From: Kocuria carniphila
GTDB lineage: Bacteria; Actinomycetota; Actinomycetes; Actinomycetales; Micrococcaceae
Length of the DNA: 64,000 bases
Assembly: GCF_004136555.1 (NCBI RefSeq)
Contig: NZ_NOIT01000006.1
Location: 115,220 to 179,219, forward strand
Direction: 5' to 3'
The notes beneath the pieces are model-generated. The model was not told the DNA's origin. It made no database searches and worked only from the letters and a program-made list of their open reading frames with translations. The position numbers and the translations under genes were made by a program. Positions 11,302 through 19,582 of this stretch are shown piece after piece. Numbering within the stretch: position 1 is the stretch's first letter; each line of letters starts with the position of its first letter.

Positions 11302-12252
11302 ATGCGCGTTGCGGCCATTGATTGCGGTACCAACTCCATCCGCCTCCTGATCGCGGATGTGAAGGACGACAACGGTCACCCCGAACTCGTCGACATCGTG
11401 CGGGAAATGCGCGTGGTCCGATTGGGACAGGGCGTGGACGCCACCGGTTGGCTGGCCGAGGCCGCCCTGGATCGCACCTTCGCCGCCGCTGAGGAGTACT
11501 CGCGGCTCATCAAGAAACACAAGGTGGACAAGATCCGTTTCGTCGCGACGTCGGCCACGCGCGATGCCGGGAATCGCCAGGTGTTCGTGGACGGCATCAA
11601 GGAACGGCTAGGAGTTGCACCCGAGGTCGTGACCGGTGACGAAGAAGCCGCCCTGTCCTTCCGCGGCGCGGCCAACGCAACCGGGCCTCTCAAACCCGAG
11701 GATCGCGTGCTCGTGGTCGATCTGGGTGGTGGTTCCACCGAATGCGTACTGGGCACCGTGGACGGCGTAACCGCAGCCAAGAGCGTGGACGTTGGATGCG
11801 TGCGGATGACCGAACGGCACTTGGGCTCCAACCCTCCCACCGACGAACAGCAGCGCCAGGTACTCCAGGACGTGGACGAGGCCATGGATTCCGTGGCCCG
11901 GATGGTCCCGTTGTCACAAACCACCCATTTGGTGGGTGTCGCCGGAACGGTGACTACGGTGAGCGCTCACGCCATGGATCTCAAGAGCTATGACCCGGAC
12001 AAGATTCACGGCTCCACGCAATCGGTGGACTCGATAGCCAAGGCCTGCAAGGATCTCACGGCCATGACCAAGAAGGAACGGGCCCGCTTGGGATTCATGC
12101 ACGAGGGCCGCGTGGACGTGATCGGTGGCGGTGCCCTGGTGTGGCGGCGCGTGATCGAACGCGTGGTCGCGGCGACACAAGGGCGTGTGCAGTCGGTCAC
12201 GGCCAGCGAACACGATATTTTGGACGGAATCGGTCTGTCCCTGGTGCACTGA
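11302..12252 (+). CDS. ppx: Exopolyphosphatase / pppGpp phosphohydrolase (Ppx/GppA)
   Basis: A 316-residue member of the Ppx/GppA branch of the ASKHA fold, acting on polyphosphate or pppGpp. The first phosphate-binding loop is AAIDCGTNSIRLLIAD; the catalytic region FVATSATRDAGNRQVF and the second loop VLVVDLGGGSTECVLG follow, then GVAGTVTT. It has the short two-domain form common in actinobacteria, without a C-terminal HD domain. The ATG at 11302 fits the family N-terminus and has AAGGA ten bases upstream; the frame remains open to 11245. Confidence 0.93.
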   Translation: MRVAAIDCGTNSIRLLIADVKDDNGHPELVDIVREMRVVRLGQGVDATGWLAEAALDRTFAAAEEYSRLIKKHKVDKIRFVATSATRDAGNRQVFVDGIKERLGVAPEVVTGDEEAALSFRGAANATGPLKPEDRVLVVDLGGGSTECVLGTVDGVTAAKSVDVGCVRMTERHLGSNPPTDEQQRQVLQDVDEAMDSVARMVPLSQTTHLVGVAGTVTTVSAHAMDLKSYDPDKIHGSTQSVDSIAKACKDLTAMTKKERARLGFMHEGRVDVIGGGALVWRRVIERVVAATQGRVQSVTASEHDILDGIGLSLVH

Positions 12253-12327
12253 CCCCACAAACGTCCTGAACATTCAACCGCCAGGGACGTCCCCACCGGT
12301 GCGTTCCCAGTCGAGTTGAGGTTAGTA

Positions 12328-13707
12328 ATGTCGGTTCACACCACGCGTCGCCGCGCACTCTCGGGTGCGGCCGCTGCCGCCATGGTCTTGTCCTTCGCCG
12401 CCGCCCCCGCGGTAGCCATGCCCGACAACGAGCAGCCACCGGGAGCGCCCGCCCCCGCGCCGTCGATCCCCGTGGAAACTCCCGTGGCGCCGCCGCCCCC
12501 GGACGGCAAGGTACCGGTTCCCGTGGACTCGATCCGCGAGCGGGAGTACTGGCTCGACGAATACGGTGTGCGCGATGCGTGGAAGGAATCCACCGGCAAG
12601 GGTGTGAAGATCGCCGTGATCGACACCGGTGTGGACGCGACACATCAGGATCTGAGCGGCACCGTCAAGGACGGCACGGACGTCTCCGGCAAGGGAGACG
12701 GCAAGGGGCACCGCGGACTGGGCTCGGAACCCGAACACGGCACCCTCGTTTCGTCCTTGGCCGCCGGAACCGGTCACGGTGCGGATACTCCCGACGGTCC
12801 CGGTAAGCAGGGTGGCGTGATCGGTGTGGCGCCGGAAGCGGAGATCCTGCCCGTGTCCCTGTGGCTCGGCAACGAGGAACCTGGCGTCAAGGACGTCAAC
12901 GAGCAGATTCCGAATGCCGTTCGTTGGGCCGTGGACAACGGTGCGGACGTGATCAACATGTCCGTGGGATCGGATTCCACGGAATGGCCGCAGTCCTGGG
13001 ACTCAGCGTTCGCATATGCAGAGGAGAAGGACGTCCTGGTCGTGGCGGCCTCGGGCAACCGTGGTTCCGGACTCAACCAAGTGGGAGCGCCGGCCACGAT
13101 CCCCGGTGTACTCACGGTGGGTGGCGTGAACCGCGCGGGCCAGGCGAGCTGGGATTCCTCCTCCCAGGGGATCTCGATCGCGGTTGCGGGTCCGAGTGAG
13201 GACATGGTGGGCGCCATGCCGGGTGACGGTTACGCCGAATGGTCCGGCACGTCTGCCACGGTGCCGCTGGTCTCCGGAACCGCCGCGTTGATCAAGTCCA
13301 AGAACCCGGAACTGAGCGCGGCGCAGATCGCCAACCAGATCATTCGCACCGCTCACGACGCCGGTGAAGAAGGTCAGGACTCGTTCTACGGCCACGGGAT
13401 TCTGGATGTGAAGGCCGCTGTCGAACAGGACGTGCCAGACGTCGACAAGAATCCGCTGGGGAGCATGAAGCACTGGATGAGCGTGCACCGACCGGCAGCT
13501 GTGGAACCCAGCGAGGCGGCGTCGTCGCCCGAGGTCTCCGAGACCCCGGACACGGAACAGGTGACAGAGGAGGCGACCCCGCCGGTGGCCCAGGCGCCGC
13601 TCAACGAGACCGGTGCACTGCCCGTGGTCATCCTGGCCGGATTCGGTCTGGTAGTGGCGGGACTCACGGTGGCCGCGGTACTGCACATCCGCTCGATGAA
13701 CCGCTGA
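12328..13707 (+). CDS. Secreted, membrane-anchored subtilisin-like serine protease (mycosin-like)
   Basis: 459 residues, peptidase family S8. An N-terminal Sec signal (RRRALSGAAAAAMVLSFAAAPAVAM) is followed by a proline-rich stretch. The catalytic triad is visible as Asp in VIDTGVDATH, His in EHGTLVSSLAAG and Ser in SGTSATVPLVSG, with the oxyanion Asn in AASGNRGSG. After the domain comes a Pro/Glu/Thr-rich linker and a C-terminal membrane helix (LPVVILAGFGLVVAGLTVAAVL) with a short basic tail, the plan of MycP proteases. No ESX/type VII secretion genes are near, so its target is unknown. ATG 12328 is preferred over a TTG at 12316 because GAGG lies about six bases before it. Confidence 0.88.
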   Translation: MSVHTTRRRALSGAAAAAMVLSFAAAPAVAMPDNEQPPGAPAPAPSIPVETPVAPPPPDGKVPVPVDSIREREYWLDEYGVRDAWKESTGKGVKIAVIDTGVDATHQDLSGTVKDGTDVSGKGDGKGHRGLGSEPEHGTLVSSLAAGTGHGADTPDGPGKQGGVIGVAPEAEILPVSLWLGNEEPGVKDVNEQIPNAVRWAVDNGADVINMSVGSDSTEWPQSWDSAFAYAEEKDVLVVAASGNRGSGLNQVGAPATIPGVLTVGGVNRAGQASWDSSSQGISIAVAGPSEDMVGAMPGDGYAEWSGTSATVPLVSGTAALIKSKNPELSAAQIANQIIRTAHDAGEEGQDSFYGHGILDVKAAVEQDVPDVDKNPLGSMKHWMSVHRPAAVEPSEAASSPEVSETPDTEQVTEEATPPVAQAPLNETGALPVVILAGFGLVVAGLTVAAVLHIRSMNR

Positions 13708-13775
13708 CGCCAACATTTCACGATCAGCGCAGTCCCACCCCCGCCTTTCGAAGCGGAAATTGGGGCGGCGATGAG

Positions 13776-13781
13776 TAGACT
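13776..13781 (+). promoter_or_regulatory. -10 element of a leaderless-type promoter for ndh
   Basis: TAGACT is followed by seven bases and then the ATG at 13789, so transcription would begin at or next to the start codon. No Shine-Dalgarno sequence at a usable distance is present for that ATG. Confidence 0.5.
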
Positions 13782-13788
13782 TTCAGGC

Positions 13789-15174
13789 ATGGCTTTCAAT
13801 CAATTGGCTAAAGACCGTCCGCGTCTTCTGATCGTCGGCGGCGGATACGTTGGTTTCACGCTCGCACAACAGCTGCAAACCCGCATCAAAGAATCGGGTG
13901 GCGTTGTCACGGTTGTCGATCCCAACCCGTACATGACCTACCTGCCGTTCTTGCCCGAAGTTGCTGCCGGCAACATCGAGGCACGTAGCGCCATCGTTCC
14001 GCACCGTCAGCACCTCAAGGACTGCGAACTCATCGCTGGCCGCGTGGAGAGCATTGACCACGCCAACCGTACGGTCAGTATCCGCGGCATCGATCAGGGT
14101 CCCGACTTCGATCTGCCCTATGACGAGATCGTCATTGCCGGTGGCTCCATGACCCGCACCTTCCCCATCGAGGGACTGGCCGAGAACGCGATCGGTCTCA
14201 AGACCATCGAAGAGGCTGTATCTCTGCGTAACTGGGTCCTGGAACGCATCGAGATCGCCTCGCTGACCGATGACGAAGCAGAGAAGCGCAAGGCTCTCAC
14301 CTTCATCGTGGTCGGTGGCGGTTTCGCCGGTATCGAGGCCATTGGTGAACTCGAGGACATGGCGCGCACCGCAGTGGAGCGCAACGACCGTTTGAAGGTC
14401 TCCGACCTGCGCTTCGTGCTGGTCGAGGCCATGGGCCGCATCATGCCCGAGGTGACCGAGGAGCGAGCCGAGAAGGTTGTCGCCGACCTGCGTTCGCGCG
14501 GCATCGAAGTTCTGTTGAACACCTCCTTGGATTCCGCCAAGGACCAGTTGGTCAAGCTGATCAACATGAAGGACAAGTCTCCGGCCGGCGAAATGTACAC
14601 CGACACGCTGGTATGGACCGCTGGTGTTCAGGCTTCGCCGTTCGTCAAGAACAGTGACCTGCCCGTGGACGAGCGCGGGCGCGTCCGTGCCGGTGCTGAT
14701 CTGCGTGTGACCGGGGACGACGGCCCCCTCAAGGGTGCCTGGGCCGCCGGTGACATCGCCGCAGTTCCGGACCTCACGGGTGCCGGCCCCGGCGGTTTCT
14801 GCGTTCCCAACGCTCAGCACGCTGTGCGCCAGGCCAAGACCATGGCCAAGAACATCATGGCTACCCGCGAGGGCAAGCCGCTCGAGGACTACTACCACGA
14901 GAACCTCGGCGCTGTGGCGGGTCTGGGCCTGTACAAGGGTGCCGCCACCATTCGCGGTGTGGACTTCGGTGGTCTACCCGCTTGGGCCGCACACCGGCTC
15001 TACCACGGCTACGCGATCCCCACGATCGAGCGCAAGGTCCGCGTGTTCAGCGAATGGGGCATCAACATGCTCTTCGGCCGCGACACCACCGGCATGCGCC
15101 ACGTGCGTGACCCGCGCCGTTCGTTCAAGATCGCCGCAGGTGACGAAGTGGATAAGGCCAAGGCAAGGCTGTAA
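13789..15174 (+). CDS. ndh: Type II NADH dehydrogenase (NADH:quinone oxidoreductase)
   Basis: A 461-residue single-subunit, non-proton-pumping NADH dehydrogenase feeding electrons to menaquinone at the inner face of the membrane. The FAD-binding Rossmann motif RLLIVGGGYVGFTLA is at the N-terminus and the NADH-binding motif FIVVGGGFAGIEAIGEL at about 175. WAAGDIAAVPD and the quinone-site region CVPNAQHAVRQAK follow, then a C-terminal membrane-binding amphipathic part. The start at 13789 fits the family N-terminus and a leaderless promoter; an ATG at 13771 would add six residues. A strong terminator follows. Confidence 0.93.
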   Translation: MAFNQLAKDRPRLLIVGGGYVGFTLAQQLQTRIKESGGVVTVVDPNPYMTYLPFLPEVAAGNIEARSAIVPHRQHLKDCELIAGRVESIDHANRTVSIRGIDQGPDFDLPYDEIVIAGGSMTRTFPIEGLAENAIGLKTIEEAVSLRNWVLERIEIASLTDDEAEKRKALTFIVVGGGFAGIEAIGELEDMARTAVERNDRLKVSDLRFVLVEAMGRIMPEVTEERAEKVVADLRSRGIEVLLNTSLDSAKDQLVKLINMKDKSPAGEMYTDTLVWTAGVQASPFVKNSDLPVDERGRVRAGADLRVTGDDGPLKGAWAAGDIAAVPDLTGAGPGGFCVPNAQHAVRQAKTMAKNIMATREGKPLEDYYHENLGAVAGLGLYKGAATIRGVDFGGLPAWAAHRLYHGYAIPTIERKVRVFSEWGINMLFGRDTTGMRHVRDPRRSFKIAAGDEVDKAKARL

Positions 15175-15190
15175 CCTACGTTTACTCGCG

Positions 15191-15237
15191 AAGCTACCGG
15201 TTCAGCTCCCTTCACGGGCGGTGAACCGGTAGCTTTT
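15191..15237 (+). terminator. Rho-independent terminator of ndh
   Basis: AAGCTACCGGTTCA pairs with TGAACCGGTAGCTT across a 17-base loop, and the stem runs into TTTT. It starts 17 bases after the ndh stop. Confidence 0.85.
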
Positions 15238-15243
15238 GCACTG

Positions 15244-15320
15244 GCCCCCATAGCCCAATTGGCAGAGGCAGCGGACTTAAAATCCGCGCAGTGTGGGTTC
15301 GAGTCCCACTGGGGGCACCA
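15244..15320 (+). tRNA. tRNA with anticodon UAA (Leu), short variable loop
   Basis: A 77-nt cloverleaf with encoded CCA. The acceptor stem is GCCCCCA/TGGGGGC with discriminator A. The anticodon stem is GCGGA/TCCGC around CTTAAAA, so the anticodon is TAA, which reads leucine UUA. The T-arm is GTGGG-TTCGAGT-CCCAC. The D-arm (GCCC...GGC) has three pairs. The variable region is only five nucleotides (GCAGT), whereas typical bacterial tRNA-Leu has a long variable arm. I recall similar short-armed leucine-anticodon tRNAs annotated in other actinobacteria. Confidence 0.93.
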
Positions 15321-15624
15321 CTTTCTTCTTTGCACGGCCTGCGTTCCGGCATGTTGGGCCACCGCTGACGACATCTGAGGCCGAAGTTCGCGGCCCATTA
15401 CATTTATGGCTTCGGTTCGCGGCGTTCACCCCTGATCCGCTGCGGTCCGGAGCCTCAGATGTTCTGCCGTGCCAAACTCAGCCACAGATGTTCCCCGGTC
15501 GCGACAATCCTCAATGGACCGGTTCCGGATCCCCGCTACAGGGAAAATCTCATTCGACATCACGGAGACCCGTCATAGTCGCAGAGACCGTAGAGTGGAT
15601 TCCCACAGGAGGACGGTGTAACCC
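15321..15624. other. Gene-free region with degenerate CATCTGAGG repeats
   Basis: About 300 bases without a convincing gene. CATCTGAGGCCGAAGTTCGC at 15372 and a similar CATTTATGGCTTCGGTTCGC at 15401 are 29 bases apart. CCTCAGATG recurs in the opposite orientation near 15452, and a CAGATGTTC near 15485. A possible -10 box (TAGAGT, about 15590) precedes the small gene at 15625. Confidence 0.5.
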
Positions 15625-15816
15625 ATGGCGACGTTGAGAGCTTCTTCCGCTGGTGGCCGCAATGCGAGGACCAGGTTGACGGCTAAAACTGACAGCGCCG
15701 CTCGTACGGGCAAGGTCAACACGTACAGCGCCAAACAGCAGCAACGACTCCTGAAGCAGTCAGAGAAGCTACAAAAGGTGCTTGAGGAGCGTAAGAAGGA
15801 ACTCGGTGTTAGCTAG
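15625..15816 (+). CDS. Small basic protein, unknown
   Basis: 63 residues, rich in Arg, Lys, Ala and Ser. The N-terminal half is disordered and basic (ASSAGGRNARTRLTAKT). The C-terminal half is a probable single amphipathic helix or coiled coil (QQQRLLKQSEKLQKVLEERK). GGAGGA lies a suitable distance before the ATG, which supports genuine translation. A nucleic-acid-binding role is conceivable from the charge only. No family is recognised. Confidence 0.65.
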   Translation: MATLRASSAGGRNARTRLTAKTDSAARTGKVNTYSAKQQQRLLKQSEKLQKVLEERKKELGVS

Positions 15817-15878
15817 CCAGCGCACCTGATCCGATTTCATCCCCCCGCACCACTCGCGTTCCATGATTCCGTGTTCGG

Positions 15879-17300
15879 TCAGCTGGGGTCGGGCACGATG
15901 TTGTGGTTCAGACGGAACAGATTCTGTGGGTCGTAGCGATTCTTCAGTTCCTTCAATCGGTCGTAGGTGCGTTGGCCGTAGGCCTGGCGGGCCGCGTGGG
16001 TCATGTCGTGACCGTCCTCTGCCCCCAGGAAGTTCACGTATTGCCCCTGCTCGGCGAAGGGCTGCATGCGTGCGTGAGCCTTTCGTGCAAAAGCGGTCAA
16101 CCGCTCATCCTCGGCAGGATCGGTCCAGAATCCGTAGATGTTGAGCCAGAACCGGGCGGAGCGGTTGGGGAATGCGGTGTCGTCTTCCGCTATGCGACTA
16201 AACGCACCGCCTAAGCAATGGATGTCGATGCCCGTTCCGTGCCAGGTGACTTCCGAGGCGATGTCCGCAAGGACATCCACGACCTCACGATCCATCCGGG
16301 AGAAGGACACGTTTTTCCAGTACCCGCGTGAGCCTTTGGGGAAGAGACCGTCCAGACTCGACTGCCAGCCGATCCAGTCCGTGAGGTGGACGTCTTCACC
16401 ATCCGGTGGCGCAATCTCCCGCAACTGCTGGATCAGCTCCAACCCCGAGGCCTGGTCCTCCGAAGCCCACGCGAAACCCACAATCATCCACGGGTCGTCG
16501 CCCATGCCGAACTCCGGTGGCAGCACCAGGATGGAGATGATGGGAGTCATTTCGTCGGGCAGGGATTGAGTCCAGTGTTCGAATGAAGTCAGGGCATCAC
16601 GCCAGTGAGCCGGCTGGTAGAAGAAGTTTCCCGCCAATACGGGCGATGACAGTGACCGAGCGTGAAACGTGAAGGACGAAACCACACCGAAGTTGCCACC
16701 CCCGCCGCGCACTCCCCAGAAGAGGTCGGGGTTCTCCCCGGCGCTCGCCGTGAGATGCTCCCCGGAGGCTGTGACGATACGGGCGGATTCCAGATTGTCC
16801 AGACTCAGGCCGCAAGACCTGGTCAACCATCCCACGCCGCCGCCCAGCGTCAGCCCGGCGATCCCGGTCGCGCTGATCACGCCCATGGGAATCGCGAGTT
16901 GATGAGGCGCGGTCGCATGATCGACGTCCGAGAGAGTGGCTCCAGCTGCGACCGAGACCAGGCGACGTTCCGGATCAACCTCCACGGCCCGGAGTTGGCA
17001 CAGGTCCAGGGCGAGCCCGCCCTCCACGGTGACGTGCCCCGCCACGTTGTGGCCGCCTCCGCGGATGGCAAGTGGCAGTCCCGTGTCTCGCGCGGCCTCC
17101 AGGACCACATCGATGTCAGAGTCTGATCCCACACGGATCACCGCGCAAGGGTAGACATCGATCATGCCGTTCCACACCGTTCGAGCACTGTCGTACCGGG
17201 AATCGTCGGGGGTGATCAGATCCCCGGACAACGAATCGTCCAGTTTGTTGAGCGCAGCCGTGATCTCGGGGCTGTTGGTGTGCGAAGTGTGCGTGCTCAT
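15879..17300 (-). CDS. FAD-linked oxidase with berberine-bridge C-terminus
   Basis: 473 residues. The PCMH-type FAD domain contains IRGGGHNVAGH, whose His is the expected covalent 8-alpha-histidyl flavin site of 6-hydroxy-nicotine-oxidase-like enzymes. GVISATGIAGLTLGGGVGWLTRSCGLSLDN and FWGVRGGGGNFGVVSSF follow. The C-terminus (YVNFLGAEDG...YDRLKELKNRYDPQNLFRLNHNI) is the BBE domain. It would oxidise a small amine, alcohol or sugar with O2; the substrate cannot be read from sequence. ATG 17300 is chosen because GGGGAAG precedes it and the family-like region begins soon after; the frame extends to 17471. It is downstream of, and on the same strand as, the beta-oxidation operon but separated by about 250 bases. 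Confidence 0.85.
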   Translation of the reverse strand: MSTHTSHTNSPEITAALNKLDDSLSGDLITPDDSRYDSARTVWNGMIDVYPCAVIRVGSDSDIDVVLEAARDTGLPLAIRGGGHNVAGHVTVEGGLALDLCQLRAVEVDPERRLVSVAAGATLSDVDHATAPHQLAIPMGVISATGIAGLTLGGGVGWLTRSCGLSLDNLESARIVTASGEHLTASAGENPDLFWGVRGGGGNFGVVSSFTFHARSLSSPVLAGNFFYQPAHWRDALTSFEHWTQSLPDEMTPIISILVLPPEFGMGDDPWMIVGFAWASEDQASGLELIQQLREIAPPDGEDVHLTDWIGWQSSLDGLFPKGSRGYWKNVSFSRMDREVVDVLADIASEVTWHGTGIDIHCLGGAFSRIAEDDTAFPNRSARFWLNIYGFWTDPAEDERLTAFARKAHARMQPFAEQGQYVNFLGAEDGHDMTHAARQAYGQRTYDRLKELKNRYDPQNLFRLNHNIVPDPS

Positions 17301-17553
17301 GATGCTGCTGCTTCCCCGATGAGAGATCTGCATCTCTGACATGACGGTGAATGGTGGCTGCAGGGATCGGAATTTCTCCACGCCGCCACTGCAGAACTCG
17401 GGGAATGACATTCCCGGGCCTCGGAGCCTCCCAATGTGTCTCCGGGCTGGAACGGTACGACGCTGAACCAATTATAAGTCCACTTGGTAACCCGGTCTAC
17501 GGCAGTGAGCCATCACGGTAGAAAATCTCGTCGTGATCAGAAAGAAGCAGCCC

Positions 17554-18342
17554 TCAACTGCGTTTCTTGCCGACGAACCGATCCACGCGCTGCACGGTCT
17601 CCGGATGCCCGGACAGTTTCGCGATGCTCGCTGATTCGTTGCGCAGGTGCTGCTCGTACCCCTCCAGCGTGGCGGCCCGCAGCAATTTCTTGGTCGACCC
17701 GTACGTCTGCGTCGCCCCGCTCAAGAAACGGTCCTCGACCTCGGTGAGCCGCTCCGCGAACGACGCCGCTGCGGTCACCTCGTTCGCAAGGCCCCAGTCC
17801 ACGGCGTCCGCACCGCTCAGAACCCGACCATTGAGCGCCAGATCGGTGGCGCGCTGATGGCCCACCGCGCGGGGGAGCAGGTAGGCGACGCCCGTATCAG
17901 GGGACAGACCCATCTTGGAGTACGCCGTCAGCATGCTCGACTGATCGGAGGCCAATACCCAGTCAGAGTTCAACACCAACCCGAACCCCGCACCGGCCGC
18001 CGTGCCATTGACGCCAGCAATGATGAGCAGACGCGAACGCATCATGGCCAGCGCGACGTCGTGGGCGGCGTCGGCGAGGTCGCGTAAGAAAGCGGGACGA
18101 CCCGCGGGCTCGTAAGAGGCCATGCTCGTGACGTCCCCGCCCGCGCAGAAGAAGCGACCCTCGCCCGTCAACGTGAGGACGTGGACGTCCGGGTCGGGCT
18201 CGGCGTCGCGCAGGGCGGCCAGTGCCTCACGCGCCATGTCGAGGGTGAAAGCATTGCCGTCCGCGGGACGGTTCAGCACGAGCCGAACCACGCCGGACCG
18301 GTGTTCGATCCGGACTGCAGAGGGGGTGTCGCTAGTAGTCAC
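17554..18342 (-). CDS. Enoyl-CoA hydratase/isomerase family protein
   Basis: 262-residue crotonase-fold protein, hydrating trans-2-enoyl-CoA or isomerising it. It shows VRLVLNRPADGNAFTLDM, the oxyanion-hole stretch GRFFCAGGDVTSM and GTAAGAGFGLVLNSDWVLAS, followed by FSKMGL-like AYSKMGLSPDTG. The usual catalytic Glu positions are not clearly occupied in AGAGFGLVLNSD and SPDTGVAYLLPR: the second acidic site may be Asp in SPDTG, more isomerase-like than hydratase-like. GTG 18342 is chosen because AGGAG lies four bases upstream; the frame continues to 18420 inside the preceding gene. Last gene of the five-gene operon. Confidence 0.82.
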   Translation of the reverse strand: MTTSDTPSAVRIEHRSGVVRLVLNRPADGNAFTLDMAREALAALRDAEPDPDVHVLTLTGEGRFFCAGGDVTSMASYEPAGRPAFLRDLADAAHDVALAMMRSRLLIIAGVNGTAAGAGFGLVLNSDWVLASDQSSMLTAYSKMGLSPDTGVAYLLPRAVGHQRATDLALNGRVLSGADAVDWGLANEVTAAASFAERLTEVEDRFLSGATQTYGSTKKLLRAATLEGYEQHLRNESASIAKLSGHPETVQRVDRFVGKKRS

Positions 18343-18382
18343 GGTGCTCCTGTTGGACTGGTCGGGGATGGTGAGGGCGCGG

Positions 18383-19582
18383 TCACGCGAAGGCGCTGAC
18401 GCCGGTGAGGTCGCGGCCAAGGATCAGGGCCTGAACGGACTCGGTGCCCTCGTACGTGTGCAGCGCCTCCACATCGGTCATGTGGCGGATCACGTGATTC
18501 TCCAGCAGAATCCCGTTGCCACCCAGCATGTCCCGGGCCGCGGAAGCGATCCGACGGGCCGCGCGCGTGTTGTGGTACTTGAGCATCGAGGCCTGCGCGG
18601 GCCGCATGGTGCCTGCGGCCTGGAGTTGTGTCACCGCCAAGCACTGCAACTGCATGTTGGTCAGCTCGGCGAGCATCTGGGCCAGGCGCTCCTGCACCAT
18701 TTGATGACCGGCCAGCGGTTTGCCGAACTGCGTGCGTTGCTTCGCGTAGGACAGCGCCGCCTCGAACATGGACGTGGCGTGGCCCAACGCGGACCAACCC
18801 ACGTTCACGCGCGTCTCCACGAGGGCGCGTGAGACGTCCTTGAACGAGTGCACGTTGGGGAGCTGCGCGTCGGCGGGCACGCGCACATTGACCAGGGTGA
18901 TTTCCGCCTGGTGAATGGCGCGCAACGCGCCCTTCCCCTTGATCACCTCGGCCGAATAGCCGGGCGTGGACTGCTCCACGATGAAGCCCTTGACCTGGCC
19001 GTCCGCCTTGTCGCGGGCCCACACGATCGTGATCCCGCCGGCGGCGCCGTTACCGATCCACTTCTTGTGACCGTCCAGGACCCATTCGGAGCCTTCGCGG
19101 CGCGCGGTGGTTTCCAGCGACACCGAGTCCGAGCCGTGGTTGGGTTCCGTCAACGCGAAACCACCCAGTAGCTCGCCACTCGCAACGGGCTCGAGGTACC
19201 GCTCCTTCTGTTCCTCGCTGCCGAACAACATCAGGCTGCGTAACACCAGCCCGCCCTGCACCGCCGCTGCGGCGGCCAGGGACCCGTCCACGCGCGAGAT
19301 CTCCATGGTCACCAGTCCGGCCGCCATGGGTGACATCTGATGGTGCCCTGGGACCTCCAGACCATCGGTCAGCAGATCCAGTTCGCCGGCCCGTCGCACC
19401 AGTTCCGTGGGGTACTCACCGCGATCCCAGTACTCGTTGATCAAGGGCAGGATCTCCGCGCCGTATTCGCGGGCACGGTCCCAGTGCGCCCGGTCGTCCG
19501 CGTTGATCCCCTCCAGAACCGAGAAATAGTCGGTGCCCAGCGCGTCGGCCAGCTCGTACTGCCGCGAGGGTCCCGCGCTCAT
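18383..19582 (-). CDS. Acyl-CoA dehydrogenase (glutaryl-CoA dehydrogenase-like)
   Basis: 399-residue FAD-dependent dehydrogenase introducing the alpha-beta double bond into an acyl-CoA. Visible landmarks are FALTEPNHGSD, WVLDGHKKWIGNGAAGGITIVWAR, the C-terminal helical domain with KQRTQFGKPLAGHQMVQERLA, and YEGTESVQALILGRDLTG, where the Glu is at the catalytic-base position. The substituted end resembles glutaryl-CoA dehydrogenases more than short-chain enzymes, but the Arg expected for a terminal carboxylate cannot be confirmed. The start codon overlaps the stop of the upstream ligase as ATGA, indicating tight coupling. Confidence 0.87.
   Translation of the reverse strand: MSAGPSRQYELADALGTDYFSVLEGINADDRAHWDRAREYGAEILPLINEYWDRGEYPTELVRRAGELDLLTDGLEVPGHHQMSPMAAGLVTMEISRVDGSLAAAAAVQGGLVLRSLMLFGSEEQKERYLEPVASGELLGGFALTEPNHGSDSVSLETTARREGSEWVLDGHKKWIGNGAAGGITIVWARDKADGQVKGFIVEQSTPGYSAEVIKGKGALRAIHQAEITLVNVRVPADAQLPNVHSFKDVSRALVETRVNVGWSALGHATSMFEAALSYAKQRTQFGKPLAGHQMVQERLAQMLAELTNMQLQCLAVTQLQAAGTMRPAQASMLKYHNTRAARRIASAARDMLGGNGILLENHVIRHMTDVEALHTYEGTESVQALILGRDLTGVSAFA

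Noticed and set aside
12328..13707. A type VII secretion locus suggested by the mycosin-like protease.
   Set aside because: No EccB-E, WXG100 or FtsK/SpoIIIE-type genes occur in the window.
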